Positions 39,324 to 48,516 are shown, numbered from the stretch's first letter. The stretch: 64,000 nt of DNA from Candidatus Poseidoniaceae archaeon (GCA_030747695.1 JASLKG010000001.1:177105-241104); one strand, 5' to 3'. The notes: generated by a model not told the origin, from the letters alone. Translations and numbers: made by a program.

Positions 39324-40946
39324 ATGTATGGAAATGGACAAGCACCGATATTCATTTTGAAGGAAGGCACACAGAGAACGCGTGGACGCAGTGCTCAATC
39401 AAACAATATTGCAGCAGCAAAGGCAGTTTCTGACGCAGTTAGAAGTACACTTGGGCCGAAAGGTATGGACAAAATGCTTGTAGATGGAATGGGTGATGTC
39501 GTAATCACAAATGATGGCGCTACAATCCTCAAAGAGATGGACATAGACCATCCAGCAGCTAAAATGATCATTGAAGTTGCAAAAACACAAGAGCAACATT
39601 GCTACGATGGTACAACAACTGCAGTGGTCCTATCGGGTGAATTGTTAAAACGTTCAGAGGATTTAATTGAACAAAATGTTCATCCTACTGTAATTTGTGA
39701 AGGATTTAGATTAGCTGCTGAGAAAGCAATTGAATGTCTTGAATCTCATGGTATCGCTACTGATAATCAAGATACGGTGTTGATGGAAGTTGCTAAAACA
39801 GCACTTACTGGAAAAAGTGCTGGTGCTGTAAAATCATTCCTCGCAGATATATGCGTGCGAGCTGTAAATTCAGTTGGTCTGATTGAAGATGGCGAGAGAA
39901 TGGTTGACTTGTCTGACATCAAAGTCGAAAAAAGGCAGGGCGGTTCAATAAAGGATAGTACATTGGTTGATGGTATACTCCTCGATAAGGAGAGAGTACA
40001 CGCAGGAATGCCCCGTTCAGTTAATGAGGCAAGAATTGCATTGATCAATAGCGCTATAGAAGTTAAGAAAACCGAAGTAGATGCAAAAATACAGATTACA
40101 GATCCAAATATGCTTGCATCGTTTTTAGAAGAAGAAGAGAATTACATTCGAGGCTTAGTTGAGAAGATACAAGAGAGTAAGGCCAATGTCGTAGTATGCC
40201 AGAAAGGCATTGACGATCTTGCTCAACATTACATGTCAAAGGCTGGCATCTTTGCAATTAGGCGCGCAAAGAAGAGTGACATGGAAGCACTTTCAAAAGC
40301 TACAAGTGGACGTATTGTTACCAATATAGATGATTTAAATTCAGAAGATCTAGGAAATGCTGCAAAGGTCGAAGAAAGACGTATCGGCGAATCTGATATG
40401 ACTTTCATAACTGGATGCCCTGAGGCTAAATCAGTATCAGTATTGCTTCGTGGAGGTACTGAGCATGTTGTCGATGAAATCAGAAGAGCATTTGACGATG
40501 CAGTAGGTGTTGTATCTGTTGCTTGGGAAGATGGAGCAGTATTGACTGGTGGAGGTAGCGTATTAGCAGCCCTATCTAGAGATCTTCGTTCATATGCTGA
40601 ATCTGTAGGAGGGCGTGAACAAATGGCAATTGAGGCATTTGCAAGTGCATTAGAAATCATTCCAAGAACACTTGCAGAAAATGCAGGGCTTGATCCAGTA
40701 ACAACAATCATACAATTGCGTAAAGCGCATGCTGATGGTTCTAAGTATTCGGGAATAAATGTTGAAGATGGTGGCGTGATGGATATGTTTGAGGCAAATG
40801 TTTTGGAACCTCAAAGGGTTGTCGAACAAGCAATACAATCGGCAACTGAGACTGCAATAATGATTCTTAGAATAGATGATGTTATTTCTTCAAAAGGCGT
40901 TTCTGGCGGAGAGATGATGGATGGAATGGATGACTTCCACATGTGA
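39324..40946 (+). CDS. thsA: Thermosome subunit (group II chaperonin)
   Basis: About 540 residues of the TCP-1/thermosome family, the archaeal ATP-driven folding chamber. Seen are [48 protein letters not shown], the apical block and [15 protein letters not shown]. The usual GDGTT phosphate-binding motif reads YDGTT here. The C-terminus ends [13 protein letters not shown], with no long GGM tail. The ATG at 39324 is preferred because GAGG (39314-39317) lies about 6 nt upstream; an ATG at 39318 is too close to it. Confidence 0.95.
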   Translation: MYGNGQAPIFILKEGTQRTRGRSAQSNNIAAAKAVSDAVRSTLGPKGMDKMLVDGMGDVVITNDGATILKEMDIDHPAAKMIIEVAKTQEQHCYDGTTTAVVLSGELLKRSEDLIEQNVHPTVICEGFRLAAEKAIECLESHGIATDNQDTVLMEVAKTALTGKSAGAVKSFLADICVRAVNSVGLIEDGERMVDLSDIKVEKRQGGSIKDSTLVDGILLDKERVHAGMPRSVNEARIALINSAIEVKKTEVDAKIQITDPNMLASFLEEEENYIRGLVEKIQESKANVVVCQKGIDDLAQHYMSKAGIFAIRRAKKSDMEALSKATSGRIVTNIDDLNSEDLGNAAKVEERRIGESDMTFITGCPEAKSVSVLLRGGTEHVVDEIRRAFDDAVGVVSVAWEDGAVLTGGGSVLAALSRDLRSYAESVGGREQMAIEAFASALEIIPRTLAENAGLDPVTTIIQLRKAHADGSKYSGINVEDGGVMDMFEANVLEPQRVVEQAIQSATETAIMILRIDDVISSKGVSGGEMMDGMDDFHM

Positions 40947-40975
40947 AGTCGGCATTTTTTCATCTGCTGTTATGT

Positions 40976-40996
40976 CCCTCTCCCTAAAGGGAGAGG
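40976..40996 (+). terminator. Hairpin downstream of thermosome
   Basis: CCTCTCCC-TAAA-GGGAGAGG (40977-40996) is a perfect 8-bp stem 30 nt after the stop. A T6 run (40955-40960) lies before rather than after it, so it may be a terminator/processing site or a leader hairpin of the next gene. Confidence 0.45.
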
Positions 40997-41012
40997 CAAG
41001 GAACCTTCAAAG

Positions 41013-41020
41013 ACTATATG
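41013..41020 (+). promoter_or_regulatory. TATA-like element for the ferredoxin-flavodoxin operon
   Basis: ACTATATG lies 42 nt before the ATG at 41062. A start about 24 nt downstream would give a short leader holding GCTCA-GCG-TGAGC and the Shine-Dalgarno GGTGGAG. Confidence 0.4.
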
Positions 41021-41061
41021 CGAGTCGACAGGTTTGCTCAGCGTGAGCATTTGGTGGAGTC

Positions 41062-43035
41062 ATGCCAACCGTTGCAAAGGTCTGGATTGAAGAAGACTGC
41101 ATCACTTGTGATGCCTGCGAGGACATTTTGCCGGAAGTCTTTGAGGTAACAGATGAATCAAGTCTGATAAAATCAGAAGTCCGCGAAGACGGTCTTTTTG
41201 ATAGAAATACAGGGTTTTCCGCGATAAAAGCAGAATTCCGCTCAGAGTTTTCTGATTTGATAGAGGAAGCAGCTGATGCTTGTCCTGTTGAAATTATAAA
41301 ATATGAATTTGAATCTGCTAGCTCGGAGGAATCCGCTGAAGAAGTTGCCCCAGTTGCTGAAGAAGTTGTAGCAACTCCAGTTGCAGCAACTACAGAATCG
41401 GTCACAGATAATGGTGTATTAGCGAATATACTTTCTGGCGATCGAAGTATTGCAATATTCTTCGGCTCACAGACTGGTAATGCTGCAGAACTTGCAGAAA
41501 AAACAGCAAAATTAGCTGTGGCATATGGTTTGAATCCAACAGTACTAGATATGGATGGATATGATCCTGCAAATTTCAATATTCACAAGAGAGTATTAAT
41601 CATAACATCAACTTGGGGAGAAGGCGAAATGCCAGATAATGCAGAAGAACTTTGGAATGCCACATGTGGGTCCAATCCAGCATTAGCAGGTGTACACTTT
41701 TCTGTGTGCGCAATAGGAGATACTTCTTACGATGAATTTTGTAAAGCAGGATTAGATTGGGATGAGAAATTTGCAGCCTTAGGCGCAACTAGGGTGCACG
41801 AAATCAAGTTGTGCGATGTGGATTATGAACCAGAATGGAAAAACTGGGTAAATTTGGCATTGCCAAATATTTCTTGTGTAGATTCAGATGGCGTCTTCCA
41901 CTCTGAATTGGTAGAAGCAATGATTGCTTATGGAGCCGGAGATGAAGAAGATAGTGCTGCTGATGGTGATTTCACACCTCCAAATATAATCCAAGATGAA
42001 ATCTCAGTAACTTTGCGTATATTCCGTTATGACCCTATTCGTGCAGAAAGCGGATGGGATACAGTTGCTTGTGCTTTGCCAGGACATGCCACTATTGAGG
42101 ATGCTTTAGTAGCAGTACAACAGGATTTAGATGGCTCACTTACTTTCCGTAGAGGAGGAGTCTCTGGAATTAATCCACTAACAGGTGTCAAAGCAAATGG
42201 AAGAATTGTTCCTGCCGACACTGTTAGAATTTCAGAATTTATTGAAGATGGGGGTACACTTAGAATAGAACCAGTACCTGGATATGATGTGGTAAAGGAC
42301 CTCATGGTTTCTTATGACCGCTATAATGATGCAAGGGCTATGTCTAATCCATGGATGGATGCTGATCCTCGACAAGGTGAAAGATTGGTTAGTGGCGCTC
42401 CTATGGGATCTATGAGTTCTAGCGAAGCAACATCCTTGCACACTATGGCTGATGTGGGTTCTCTTCAATTAGTTAATTCAATGTCTGATACATATGATGT
42501 AGATTCTGATTATGAAGGCCCCGGCATAGCATTACAACGGTGGGTGCGATCACAAGATTCTAGATCAGGGCAAAATCATACACGATCAATGTTTGAACTA
42601 TTACAAAGAAAAGGTGGAGTTTGGGACGAGGCAGATATTTCTTCTATACATCGTCATGGAATAGATGGGTCACAAGCAGCAGACTCTATTTTTGCAGCTA
42701 GAGCAAGGTTACTAGCAGAATATAAATTCACAGGAAAGCCAGGAAGGCTTGTAAAGAATTATTCGCGTTCACTAAAGTCAAGCGGTAATGTCAATGAGAC
42801 TACTTTGTATCGCTCAGTTTTGGGTCCCTTGGGCCTTGGATCTAATATCATGAATGGAGTATCACTACGTATGGTCTTAGGTTTTACTAGAAACGGAGGC
42901 CCAATGATGAGAGGTTTCCAAGGAATGCTTGTGCCTCCTGCAGGAATCGGAAAAATCCCAAATATGTTTAATTCCAAAGTTGTAAATCATCATGAAGTAG
43001 TCGCAATTTTCAATGAATTAGATAGGAGATTTTGA
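41062..43035 (+). CDS. Ferredoxin-flavodoxin-SdhB-like fusion whose SdhB part lacks Fe-S cysteines
   Basis: 657 residues. A single-cluster ferredoxin occupies 1-~80 (C13, C16, C19 in CITCDACE; C74 in DACPVEII). An Ala/Glu linker leads to a flavodoxin of the sulfite-reductase type at ~128-272 (FFGSQTGNAAELAE, STWGEGEMPDN, GDTSYDEFCKAGLDWD). Residues ~314-425 follow the succinate dehydrogenase iron-sulfur subunit (RYDPIRAESGWDT, SLTFRRGGVSGINPLTGVKA, PVPGYDVVKDLMV). All four [2Fe-2S] cysteines of the family are replaced: FRRSC is FRRGG and GICGSC is GINPLT. The later helical part (GPGIALQRWVRSQDSR, GGVWDEADISSIHRHGI) also lacks the CxxC sets. Electrons could enter by ferredoxin and FMN, but the SdhB chain cannot carry them. 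The next gene shows the same kind of loss. Confidence 0.85.
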   Translation: MPTVAKVWIEEDCITCDACEDILPEVFEVTDESSLIKSEVREDGLFDRNTGFSAIKAEFRSEFSDLIEEAADACPVEIIKYEFESASSEESAEEVAPVAEEVVATPVAATTESVTDNGVLANILSGDRSIAIFFGSQTGNAAELAEKTAKLAVAYGLNPTVLDMDGYDPANFNIHKRVLIITSTWGEGEMPDNAEELWNATCGSNPALAGVHFSVCAIGDTSYDEFCKAGLDWDEKFAALGATRVHEIKLCDVDYEPEWKNWVNLALPNISCVDSDGVFHSELVEAMIAYGAGDEEDSAADGDFTPPNIIQDEISVTLRIFRYDPIRAESGWDTVACALPGHATIEDALVAVQQDLDGSLTFRRGGVSGINPLTGVKANGRIVPADTVRISEFIEDGGTLRIEPVPGYDVVKDLMVSYDRYNDARAMSNPWMDADPRQGERLVSGAPMGSMSSSEATSLHTMADVGSLQLVNSMSDTYDVDSDYEGPGIALQRWVRSQDSRSGQNHTRSMFELLQRKGGVWDEADISSIHRHGIDGSQAADSIFAARARLLAEYKFTGKPGRLVKNYSRSLKSSGNVNETTLYRSVLGPLGLGSNIMNGVSLRMVLGFTRNGGPMMRGFQGMLVPPAGIGKIPNMFNSKVVNHHEVVAIFNELDRRF

Positions 43036-43044
43036 GGTGAAGGC

Positions 43045-43905
43045 ATGGTAAAATATTCATATTTCCCTGGCAATGTTGCACGTCAAGCTTCACAAGAGGT
43101 AGAAGATACAATGCAACCACTTTGCAAAAGTTTGGGTATAGAGTTAATCGAAATGGTAGGATATAACGGAGATGGAGGCGACATTGTAAAACAAGGAAAT
43201 AAGGATTTACAATTGGCACTGAATGCTCGTAATTTTGCAATTGCTCAAAAAAATGGCCATAGCATAATTACTCCTTGTGCCTCCGCACAAGGAATTATGC
43301 ACGAATCGTTATCAAATTTTAAAACAGATCCGATCTCTCTAGCTAAGGCCAATAGAGTATTAGAAAAAATAACCGGTAACTCATTAGATGTCGAAGAACT
43401 TGAAACAAGCCACCTATTGCATGTTATAGTCGATGAAATTGGATTGGATAAACTGGAAAAAGCAGTTGTAAACCCGATTGATCTAGATGTTGCTTGCTAT
43501 TATGGACCTCACATGCAGAGGCCGGGTGCTTGTGGTGGAGATGATCCTTGGAATCCATCATACATGGAGAAAGTAATTACTGCTTTAGGAGGCCGTCCTA
43601 TAGAATTCAACACAAAGACATCGAGTGTTGGAAATCCTTCAGTATTGTCTTTGGGAGACAGTGTCATGAAGATGACTGCGAGAGTGTTAAATGATGCCAA
43701 AGTTGCAGGTGCACAGATTTTAGTTAGTGCCTGTACACTTTCACATTCTAATCTTGATTCATACCAAGGAAAAGCTGGAAGGATTGCAGGTAAAGATACA
43801 GCAATACCTGTAGTTAATTTTACTGAAATTGTGGCATTTGCTTTGGGTCACCATGTAGATCGATATGCTCAATTGAGAACACGCGTATTGGTTATAGGGT
43901 CCTGA
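43045..43905 (+). CDS. HdrB/SdhE-like CCG-domain protein lacking most cluster cysteines
   Basis: 286 residues aligning along their whole length with heterodisulfide reductase subunit B / class E succinate dehydrogenase subunit E. Retained family features are YSYFPG, LALNARNFAIAQ, TPCAS, ACYYGPHMQRPG, DDPWNPSYME and SACTLSHSNLD. The two CCG motifs that bind noncubane [4Fe-4S] clusters are dismantled: PGC is PGN (residue 10), NCCG is NGDG (41-44), CASC is CASA (78-81), CC is S193-S194, and CPLC is CTLS (230-233). It cannot bind these clusters in the known way. It is 9 nt behind the ferredoxin-flavodoxin-SdhB-like gene, with Shine-Dalgarno GAGGTGA running from that gene's stop. The two products probably form one complex, as SdhB-SdhE or HdrC-HdrB do. 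Confidence 0.85.
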   Translation: MVKYSYFPGNVARQASQEVEDTMQPLCKSLGIELIEMVGYNGDGGDIVKQGNKDLQLALNARNFAIAQKNGHSIITPCASAQGIMHESLSNFKTDPISLAKANRVLEKITGNSLDVEELETSHLLHVIVDEIGLDKLEKAVVNPIDLDVACYYGPHMQRPGACGGDDPWNPSYMEKVITALGGRPIEFNTKTSSVGNPSVLSLGDSVMKMTARVLNDAKVAGAQILVSACTLSHSNLDSYQGKAGRIAGKDTAIPVVNFTEIVAFALGHHVDRYAQLRTRVLVIGS

Positions 43906-43927
43906 ATGGGAATTGTTGATAGAATGA

Positions 43928-44305
43928 ATGCAGTTACTATGTCATATGACATGGTTATCATGGTTGGCAAAGGGTTTGTTCAGTGGGGCAATAATAGTTG
44001 TAGCTAGTGAAGTTGCAAAGAAATCAACAATCTATGGAGCATTAATTATTTCAATACCATTTATGAGTATAATGTCACTGATATTGCTATATAATGATAC
44101 AAAAGACCCTTCTAGAGTTGCAGATTATGCAGAAGGAATCTTGTGGTTGGTTTTGCCTTCAATGCTATTATTTATTTTATTACCTTATTTGTTAAGAAGA
44201 GATTGGAGTTTTGAAGCGGCATTAACACTAGGCATTGGAGTCACAGTAATGGCTTATTTCTTAGGGATTTATTTCTCAAAAATATATACTAGTGCAAGTG
44301 TCTAA
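43928..44305 (+). CDS. DUF3147-like small membrane protein
   Basis: 125 residues, four hydrophobic helices (AKGLFSGAIIVVASEVAKKS, ALIISIPFMSIMSLILLY, ILWLVLPSMLLFILLPYLL, AALTLGIGVTVMAYFLGIYF). The order and motifs match the DUF3147/GlpM-like family, whose function is not established. Start is ATG at 43928 or 43946. It lies 22 nt after the HdrB-like gene on the same strand and may share its transcript. Confidence 0.7.
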   Translation: MQLLCHMTWLSWLAKGLFSGAIIVVASEVAKKSTIYGALIISIPFMSIMSLILLYNDTKDPSRVADYAEGILWLVLPSMLLFILLPYLLRRDWSFEAALTLGIGVTVMAYFLGIYFSKIYTSASV

Positions 44306-44310
44306 AAAGG

Positions 44311-44565
44311 ATGCTTATTCCGCCGCCCAATATGACCAATATTGGCGAGCCACGCGAAACCGAAGAAATTCGCAGTATGTTAAGAGATGCAGAAGAGCGG
44401 AAATTATTGTGGGAAGGTCATTTTAATAGCGCAAAAATGGATAGAAAATCAAACGCTGAAGCAATTAGAAATATCACAGCACTAAGAGGTGTAATCAAAA
44501 CATTACGTTGGACACTAAATCTATCTGATTCAAATGGTATACCAATACAACATCCATTAGATTAA
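44311..44565 (+). CDS. Small hypothetical protein, helical
   Basis: 84 residues, charged and probably helical (EEIRSMLRDAEERKLLWEGH, SNAEAIRNITALRGVIKTLR), with no membrane helix. It starts 5 nt after the DUF3147-like gene, suggesting translation in the same operon. I do not recognise it. An ATG at 44332 is an alternative start. It ends 13 nt from the convergent helicase stop. Confidence 0.55.
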   Translation: MLIPPPNMTNIGEPRETEEIRSMLRDAEERKLLWEGHFNSAKMDRKSNAEAIRNITALRGVIKTLRWTLNLSDSNGIPIQHPLD

Positions 44566-44578
44566 TTTCTACCAGTTG

Positions 44579-46294
44579 TCAATCAAAATCAATTAATGTA
44601 CGTTGGTTCTTCGATCTCGTAGGGAGATCTTTACCCGTTTCTGTGATCTTATAATTTTGATTAGCCGTAGTTCCTTCAGTTTCAATTTCGACATATAATC
44701 GTTCAATTTCAGTGAGAATAAAATCACCAGCATTTTTCGAATCCACCATGAAACTACTCAATATCTCTTTACTCGAAGGCGATCTACGCGGCAATCTCGA
44801 TTGTTTTTTCAATCTTTCAAGTGCCCTATACATGGCAGTCTCGCGTCTTGCAGAAGCATGCTGTACAAATTCATCTCTGGTATCTTTTGCAATTAACACA
44901 TGAACGTCTCCATCACCTCTCCTAGCAGTTCTTCCTCTACGTTGAATGGCTCTTATTGCACTTGGAACCGGCTCATACAATATTACGCAATCAGCAGCAG
45001 GAACATCCAATCCTTCTTCTCCGACCGATGTGGCAACTAATACGTTAATTTGCCCGGATCTAAAATTATCCAATTGTTCGAGTTGTTCTTTTTGTTTCAT
45101 ACCGATTTGTTTTCCTTTACTACTTTGGCCTACAAATTTGCCAGGTTTGACATTACTTATGGTGGACAGCATATCAACAATCATGTCTACAGTGTCTCTA
45201 TATTCTGTGAAAATTATTACTTTACCCCTAGATGAAATCACTTTTTTTGTTAGATTAGAGAGGGTTCCAGGTTTGGGATGAATCTCTTTGTTATCTTTGT
45301 AATTCCTGTATAGATCAATTACTGGTGACAAGCTTAAGAAACGTTTTGTTTTTCTATCTTTGTCATTCAATGCTCTTTGTAAGTACTTGATTGCACAAAC
45401 CAGACCCTGTGTACTAACAAGGTCAATCAATCTGTGTAATCTTCTTAAATCAGCAATTCTCTTGGCAGCATCATATCCGCGAACGTTACCTTTGCCAATT
45501 GCAGCACTTGCTCTTTTGTGTGCCTCTTCAATTGCTGCAGTTGTTATGATTCCACTTCCCGGCAAGAAGCCACTTCTTCGCAAGAATTCAGCTTCTTCAT
45601 CTTCAAGATTAATTAGTGGCTCAATTATTGATTTTAAAAGAGCATTTAATTCCAAGTGATGGTACTCAATATCCATAGATGTAGCATATGGCGAAACGAG
45701 GTCATCATCTCTTTTTGTTACGTGTAATTTTTCGATACCTAAACGTTGAATAATTTCGAGTATTTTATCATCCCTTACTCCTGGTGATGCTGTTGCAGCA
45801 AGAACCATGCCTTGTGAGTTAGATTCAAGGTAAAGATCTCCTAATACGGCCATTGAATCTGATCCAGTAGCATGATGAGCCTCATCAAAAATAAGCAAAT
45901 CAACTTCAGACAATAGTATTCTTCCATCCCTTGCATCATTTCTTATTACATGCGGAGTTGCAATTACAATTTTTGCATTTTTCCATATTTCTTGACGCTT
46001 GGGTGGCCTTTGTTGACCAGTTAGTACAACTATACGATCTGGATTAATGTTAATCATATTCCTTGCCATACGAGCTTGTTGATCAACAAGTCCAGTTGTT
46101 GGAGCAACTAATACAATTCTCCCATCCCCATTCAAGTAATGTGCCATCGCCATCCATTGAACAGCTGTTTTTCCTAGTCCTGTTGGCATTACCAACAATG
46201 TAGAGCAACTCAAAGCTTCCTTTGCAGCGATTAGTTGGTAAGCTCTAGCCTCGACTCCATCCTTTAGATTAGGGTGGGATAGAACCGGAGCCAT
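44579..46294 (-). CDS. Hef/FANCM-like SF2 helicase without nuclease domain
   Basis: About 571 residues. Helicase motifs: MPTGLGKTAVQW (I), VLVAPTTGLVDQQ (Ia), IATPHVIRND (Ib), FDEAHHATG (II, DEAH), AATASPG (III), and in the second RecA domain VIIFTEYRDTVD, ATSVGEEGLDVPAADCVI and IQRRGRTARRGDGDVHVLI (VI). An ~150-residue helical insert separates the two RecA lobes, as in Hef, MDA5 and FANCM. The C-terminus ends after ~100 residues with no ERKxxxD nuclease motif, unlike euryarchaeal Hef. It probably processes stalled forks or branched DNA. Start is ATG at 46294 (MAPVLSHPN); an upstream in-frame GTG at 46333 would add 13 residues. It is divergent from the ribosomal operon. Confidence 0.85.
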   Translation of the reverse strand: MAPVLSHPNLKDGVEARAYQLIAAKEALSCSTLLVMPTGLGKTAVQWMAMAHYLNGDGRIVLVAPTTGLVDQQARMARNMININPDRIVVLTGQQRPPKRQEIWKNAKIVIATPHVIRNDARDGRILLSEVDLLIFDEAHHATGSDSMAVLGDLYLESNSQGMVLAATASPGVRDDKILEIIQRLGIEKLHVTKRDDDLVSPYATSMDIEYHHLELNALLKSIIEPLINLEDEEAEFLRRSGFLPGSGIITTAAIEEAHKRASAAIGKGNVRGYDAAKRIADLRRLHRLIDLVSTQGLVCAIKYLQRALNDKDRKTKRFLSLSPVIDLYRNYKDNKEIHPKPGTLSNLTKKVISSRGKVIIFTEYRDTVDMIVDMLSTISNVKPGKFVGQSSKGKQIGMKQKEQLEQLDNFRSGQINVLVATSVGEEGLDVPAADCVILYEPVPSAIRAIQRRGRTARRGDGDVHVLIAKDTRDEFVQHASARRETAMYRALERLKKQSRLPRRSPSSKEILSSFMVDSKNAGDFILTEIERLYVEIETEGTTANQNYKITETGKDLPTRSKNQRTLIDFD

Positions 46295-46417
46295 ATCCCA
46301 TACTGTAGGGCGGTGGGTCAAGAGGATTTGCACTGTTTACGGTGTGTAAACTTAATGCATTGGTTACCATATTTCGACTAATACCGCAGCGGCTCTATGC
46401 ATCATTCACAACCGAAC

Positions 46418-46449
46418 CACTCATATATGGGTGGCAAGTCGGCGAAATG
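46418..46449 (+). promoter_or_regulatory. Shared 32-bp promoter element, copy 2 (ribosomal-protein operon)
   Basis: It contains CATATATGGGTGG and TCGGCGA at the same spacing as the eL41 and 16S copies. With a normal archaeal TATA-to-start distance, transcription would begin near 46448-46453, giving a leader of about 170 nt before uL3. Confidence 0.7.
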
Positions 46450-46618
46450 CTCTGAAGGTGAGTGGCCAGACATTGTGGGCAATGCACAGCATCCCGTTAC
46501 TCTCGATTCCATTCGTGGATTGAGAGCCGGTGTCACGGCCTCTCCCTAGCCGGATGAGCCTCTGTACGCCTCTTATCGGGAGGCCTCTTCAGGGAAAAAA
46601 ACATGGAGGCCGAAAAAT
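46450..46618 (+). promoter_or_regulatory. Structured leader of the ribosomal-protein operon
   Basis: No gene is seen here. CTCTCGATTC (46500-46509) pairs with GGATTGAGAG (46517-46526), including two G-U pairs. Nearer the start, GGCCTC (46582-46587) is complementary to GAGGCC (46606-46611), which includes most of the uL3 Shine-Dalgarno GGAGG (46605-46609). A hairpin that hides the ribosome site would allow feedback control by a ribosomal protein; this is inference. Confidence 0.5.
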
Positions 46619-47644
46619 ATGGCAAAACGTAGTCACCCACGACGTGGTAGTATGGCATTTAGCCCGCGTAAGCGCTCTAATCGTCATTTCGGGCACGTCA
46701 AATCGTGGCCAGAAACCGATGCAAGTGAAGTTCGTGTACAAGGATTCGCCGGATGGAAAGCTGGAATGACACATGTCATGGCCCGCGACCTGAATCCAAG
46801 ATCAACTAGTGCTGGACAAGAAGTTAGAGTTCCAGTAACAGTTGTTGAAGTTCCTAAAATGATAGTTCTTGGCGTAAGAGGTTACAAGATGACACCTTAT
46901 GGTAAACAAGCTGCTGGTGAAGCTTGGCTAGATGCTGAGCAGATGGAAGAATCATTCCCGCAAATAACTCGTAGAGTTGGAAAGAATCATCACAAAGATC
47001 ACGAAATGGATAAGCATCTAACTGCTCTTTCTGAAGCAGATCTATGCGAAGTTCGAATTATTGCAGCAACACAACCTCATTCCATAACTGGAACACCTTC
47101 AAAGACTCCAGAAGTAATGGAATTAGGTTTAGATGGTGGCGATTCTAATGCGAAATTAGAGTGGGCAAAAGAGCACCTCGGTCAGGAAATTGGAATTGCA
47201 GATGTTTTCGAAGAAGGAACATTTGTTGATACTGTTGGCGTCACTAAAGGATACGGCTGGCAAGGTGTTATACGCCGTTTTGGTGGAAAACTACAATCTC
47301 ACAAAAATTCAAAGAAGCGTCGCCAACATGGAAACATGGGAGATTTTGGTACAGGATATGTTCGAAAAACAATCCGTCAAGGAGGACAAACTGGATACCA
47401 TCAGCGCACAGAATATAACAAGAGAATTCTTTCAATTGCTTCTGCAGAAGACAAATCAATAACACCTGCAGGGGGATTCCTGCATTATGGAGAAGTCAAT
47501 TCTGAATATGTTCTTGTAAAAGGAAGCCTTCCAGGGCCAGCAAAGCGCTTGGTTCGCTTCCGTGATGCAACACGTGGGTCTGAAAAAGCAGCTCACCCAT
47601 ACGAAATTACCTATGTTAGTACATCTAGCAAGCAGGGGGTCTGA
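46619..47644 (+). CDS. rpl3: Ribosomal protein uL3
   Basis: 341 residues, archaeal/eukaryotic-length uL3. The N-terminal SHPRRGSMAFSPRKRSNRHF and GWKAGMTHVMARDL are typical, and KGYGWQGVIRRFGGKLQSHK and HGNMGDFGTGYVRKT form the finger that reaches the peptidyl transferase centre. First gene of the operon, with Shine-Dalgarno GGAGG at 46605-46609 that may be masked by a leader hairpin. Confidence 0.97.
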   Translation: MAKRSHPRRGSMAFSPRKRSNRHFGHVKSWPETDASEVRVQGFAGWKAGMTHVMARDLNPRSTSAGQEVRVPVTVVEVPKMIVLGVRGYKMTPYGKQAAGEAWLDAEQMEESFPQITRRVGKNHHKDHEMDKHLTALSEADLCEVRIIAATQPHSITGTPSKTPEVMELGLDGGDSNAKLEWAKEHLGQEIGIADVFEEGTFVDTVGVTKGYGWQGVIRRFGGKLQSHKNSKKRRQHGNMGDFGTGYVRKTIRQGGQTGYHQRTEYNKRILSIASAEDKSITPAGGFLHYGEVNSEYVLVKGSLPGPAKRLVRFRDATRGSEKAAHPYEITYVSTSSKQGV

Positions 47645-47646
47645 AG

Positions 47647-48516
47647 ATGAAAGTTGCAGTACACAATATCAACAATACAATTGAGCAGGATGAGCTTGAT
47701 GCTGGACGCCTTCAAGAAGTCTATGACATAGGAGTGGAATTGGGCAAAAAACTCCAATTACCATCTGTATTCACATCAGAAGTTCGTTCTGATATAGTAA
47801 AACTAGCAATCGCTAGTGCACGTGCTAACCGCCGACAAGCATACGGTTCACGAGAACATGCTGGAAAACTTCGACCAATGGCAGGAATGAAGCATTCTGT
47901 TGAATGGTGGGGTAAAGGACGAGGTGTGTCCCGAATTATGCGCCGAACAGGACAGCGCCGTGGTGCACAAAACCCGCACACATTGGGTGGCCGTAGAGCG
48001 CATGGTCCGAAAGTCGAGAAAGACTGGTCACGAAAATTAAATCGTAATGAGCGAAGAATTGCGCGTAATTCTGCTTTAGCGGCTACAACAGACATTGAAA
48101 TGGTTTCAGAGAGAGGTCATCGTTTTGCAGAGGAAATAAAGACTCTTCCAATTGTTCTAGGAGATTATACAGAAAATGGTAAAAAGATAGATCTTGAATC
48201 ATTTAATCTGAATGGTGGTACGCGAAAGGTTAGTGCAATTTTTGAAGCACTTGGACTTGGCGATGATTTAGAACGTGCACGTAATGGTAGAAAAATACGT
48301 GCAGGAAAGGCTACAATGCGTGGACGTGTACATAAAGTTCCGAAGAGTGTTTTGCTGGTCGTTTCACAGAAAGATGGTTTGGCAAAAGCAGCACGTAACC
48401 TTCCAGGTGTAGATGTAGTTGCAGCTAGAGATTTGTCAGCTGAGGATCTTGCACCAGGCGGCGACTTAGGTCGTCTAACTGTATTTACTAAGGCAGCAGT
48501 GGAGGCACTGAATTGA
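47647..48516 (+). CDS. rpl4: Ribosomal protein uL4
   Basis: 289 residues. The long loop that lines the exit tunnel is recognisable (SREHAGKLRPMAGMKHSVEW, GGRRAHGPKVEKDWSRKLNR), followed by the C-terminal domain (KVPKSVLLVVSQKDGLAKAA, GVDVVAARDLSAEDLAPGG). It starts 2 nt after the uL3 stop. uL4 is a known autoregulator of this operon in bacteria; whether it acts on the leader here is untested. Confidence 0.97.
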   Translation: MKVAVHNINNTIEQDELDAGRLQEVYDIGVELGKKLQLPSVFTSEVRSDIVKLAIASARANRRQAYGSREHAGKLRPMAGMKHSVEWWGKGRGVSRIMRRTGQRRGAQNPHTLGGRRAHGPKVEKDWSRKLNRNERRIARNSALAATTDIEMVSERGHRFAEEIKTLPIVLGDYTENGKKIDLESFNLNGGTRKVSAIFEALGLGDDLERARNGRKIRAGKATMRGRVHKVPKSVLLVVSQKDGLAKAARNLPGVDVVAARDLSAEDLAPGGDLGRLTVFTKAAVEALN

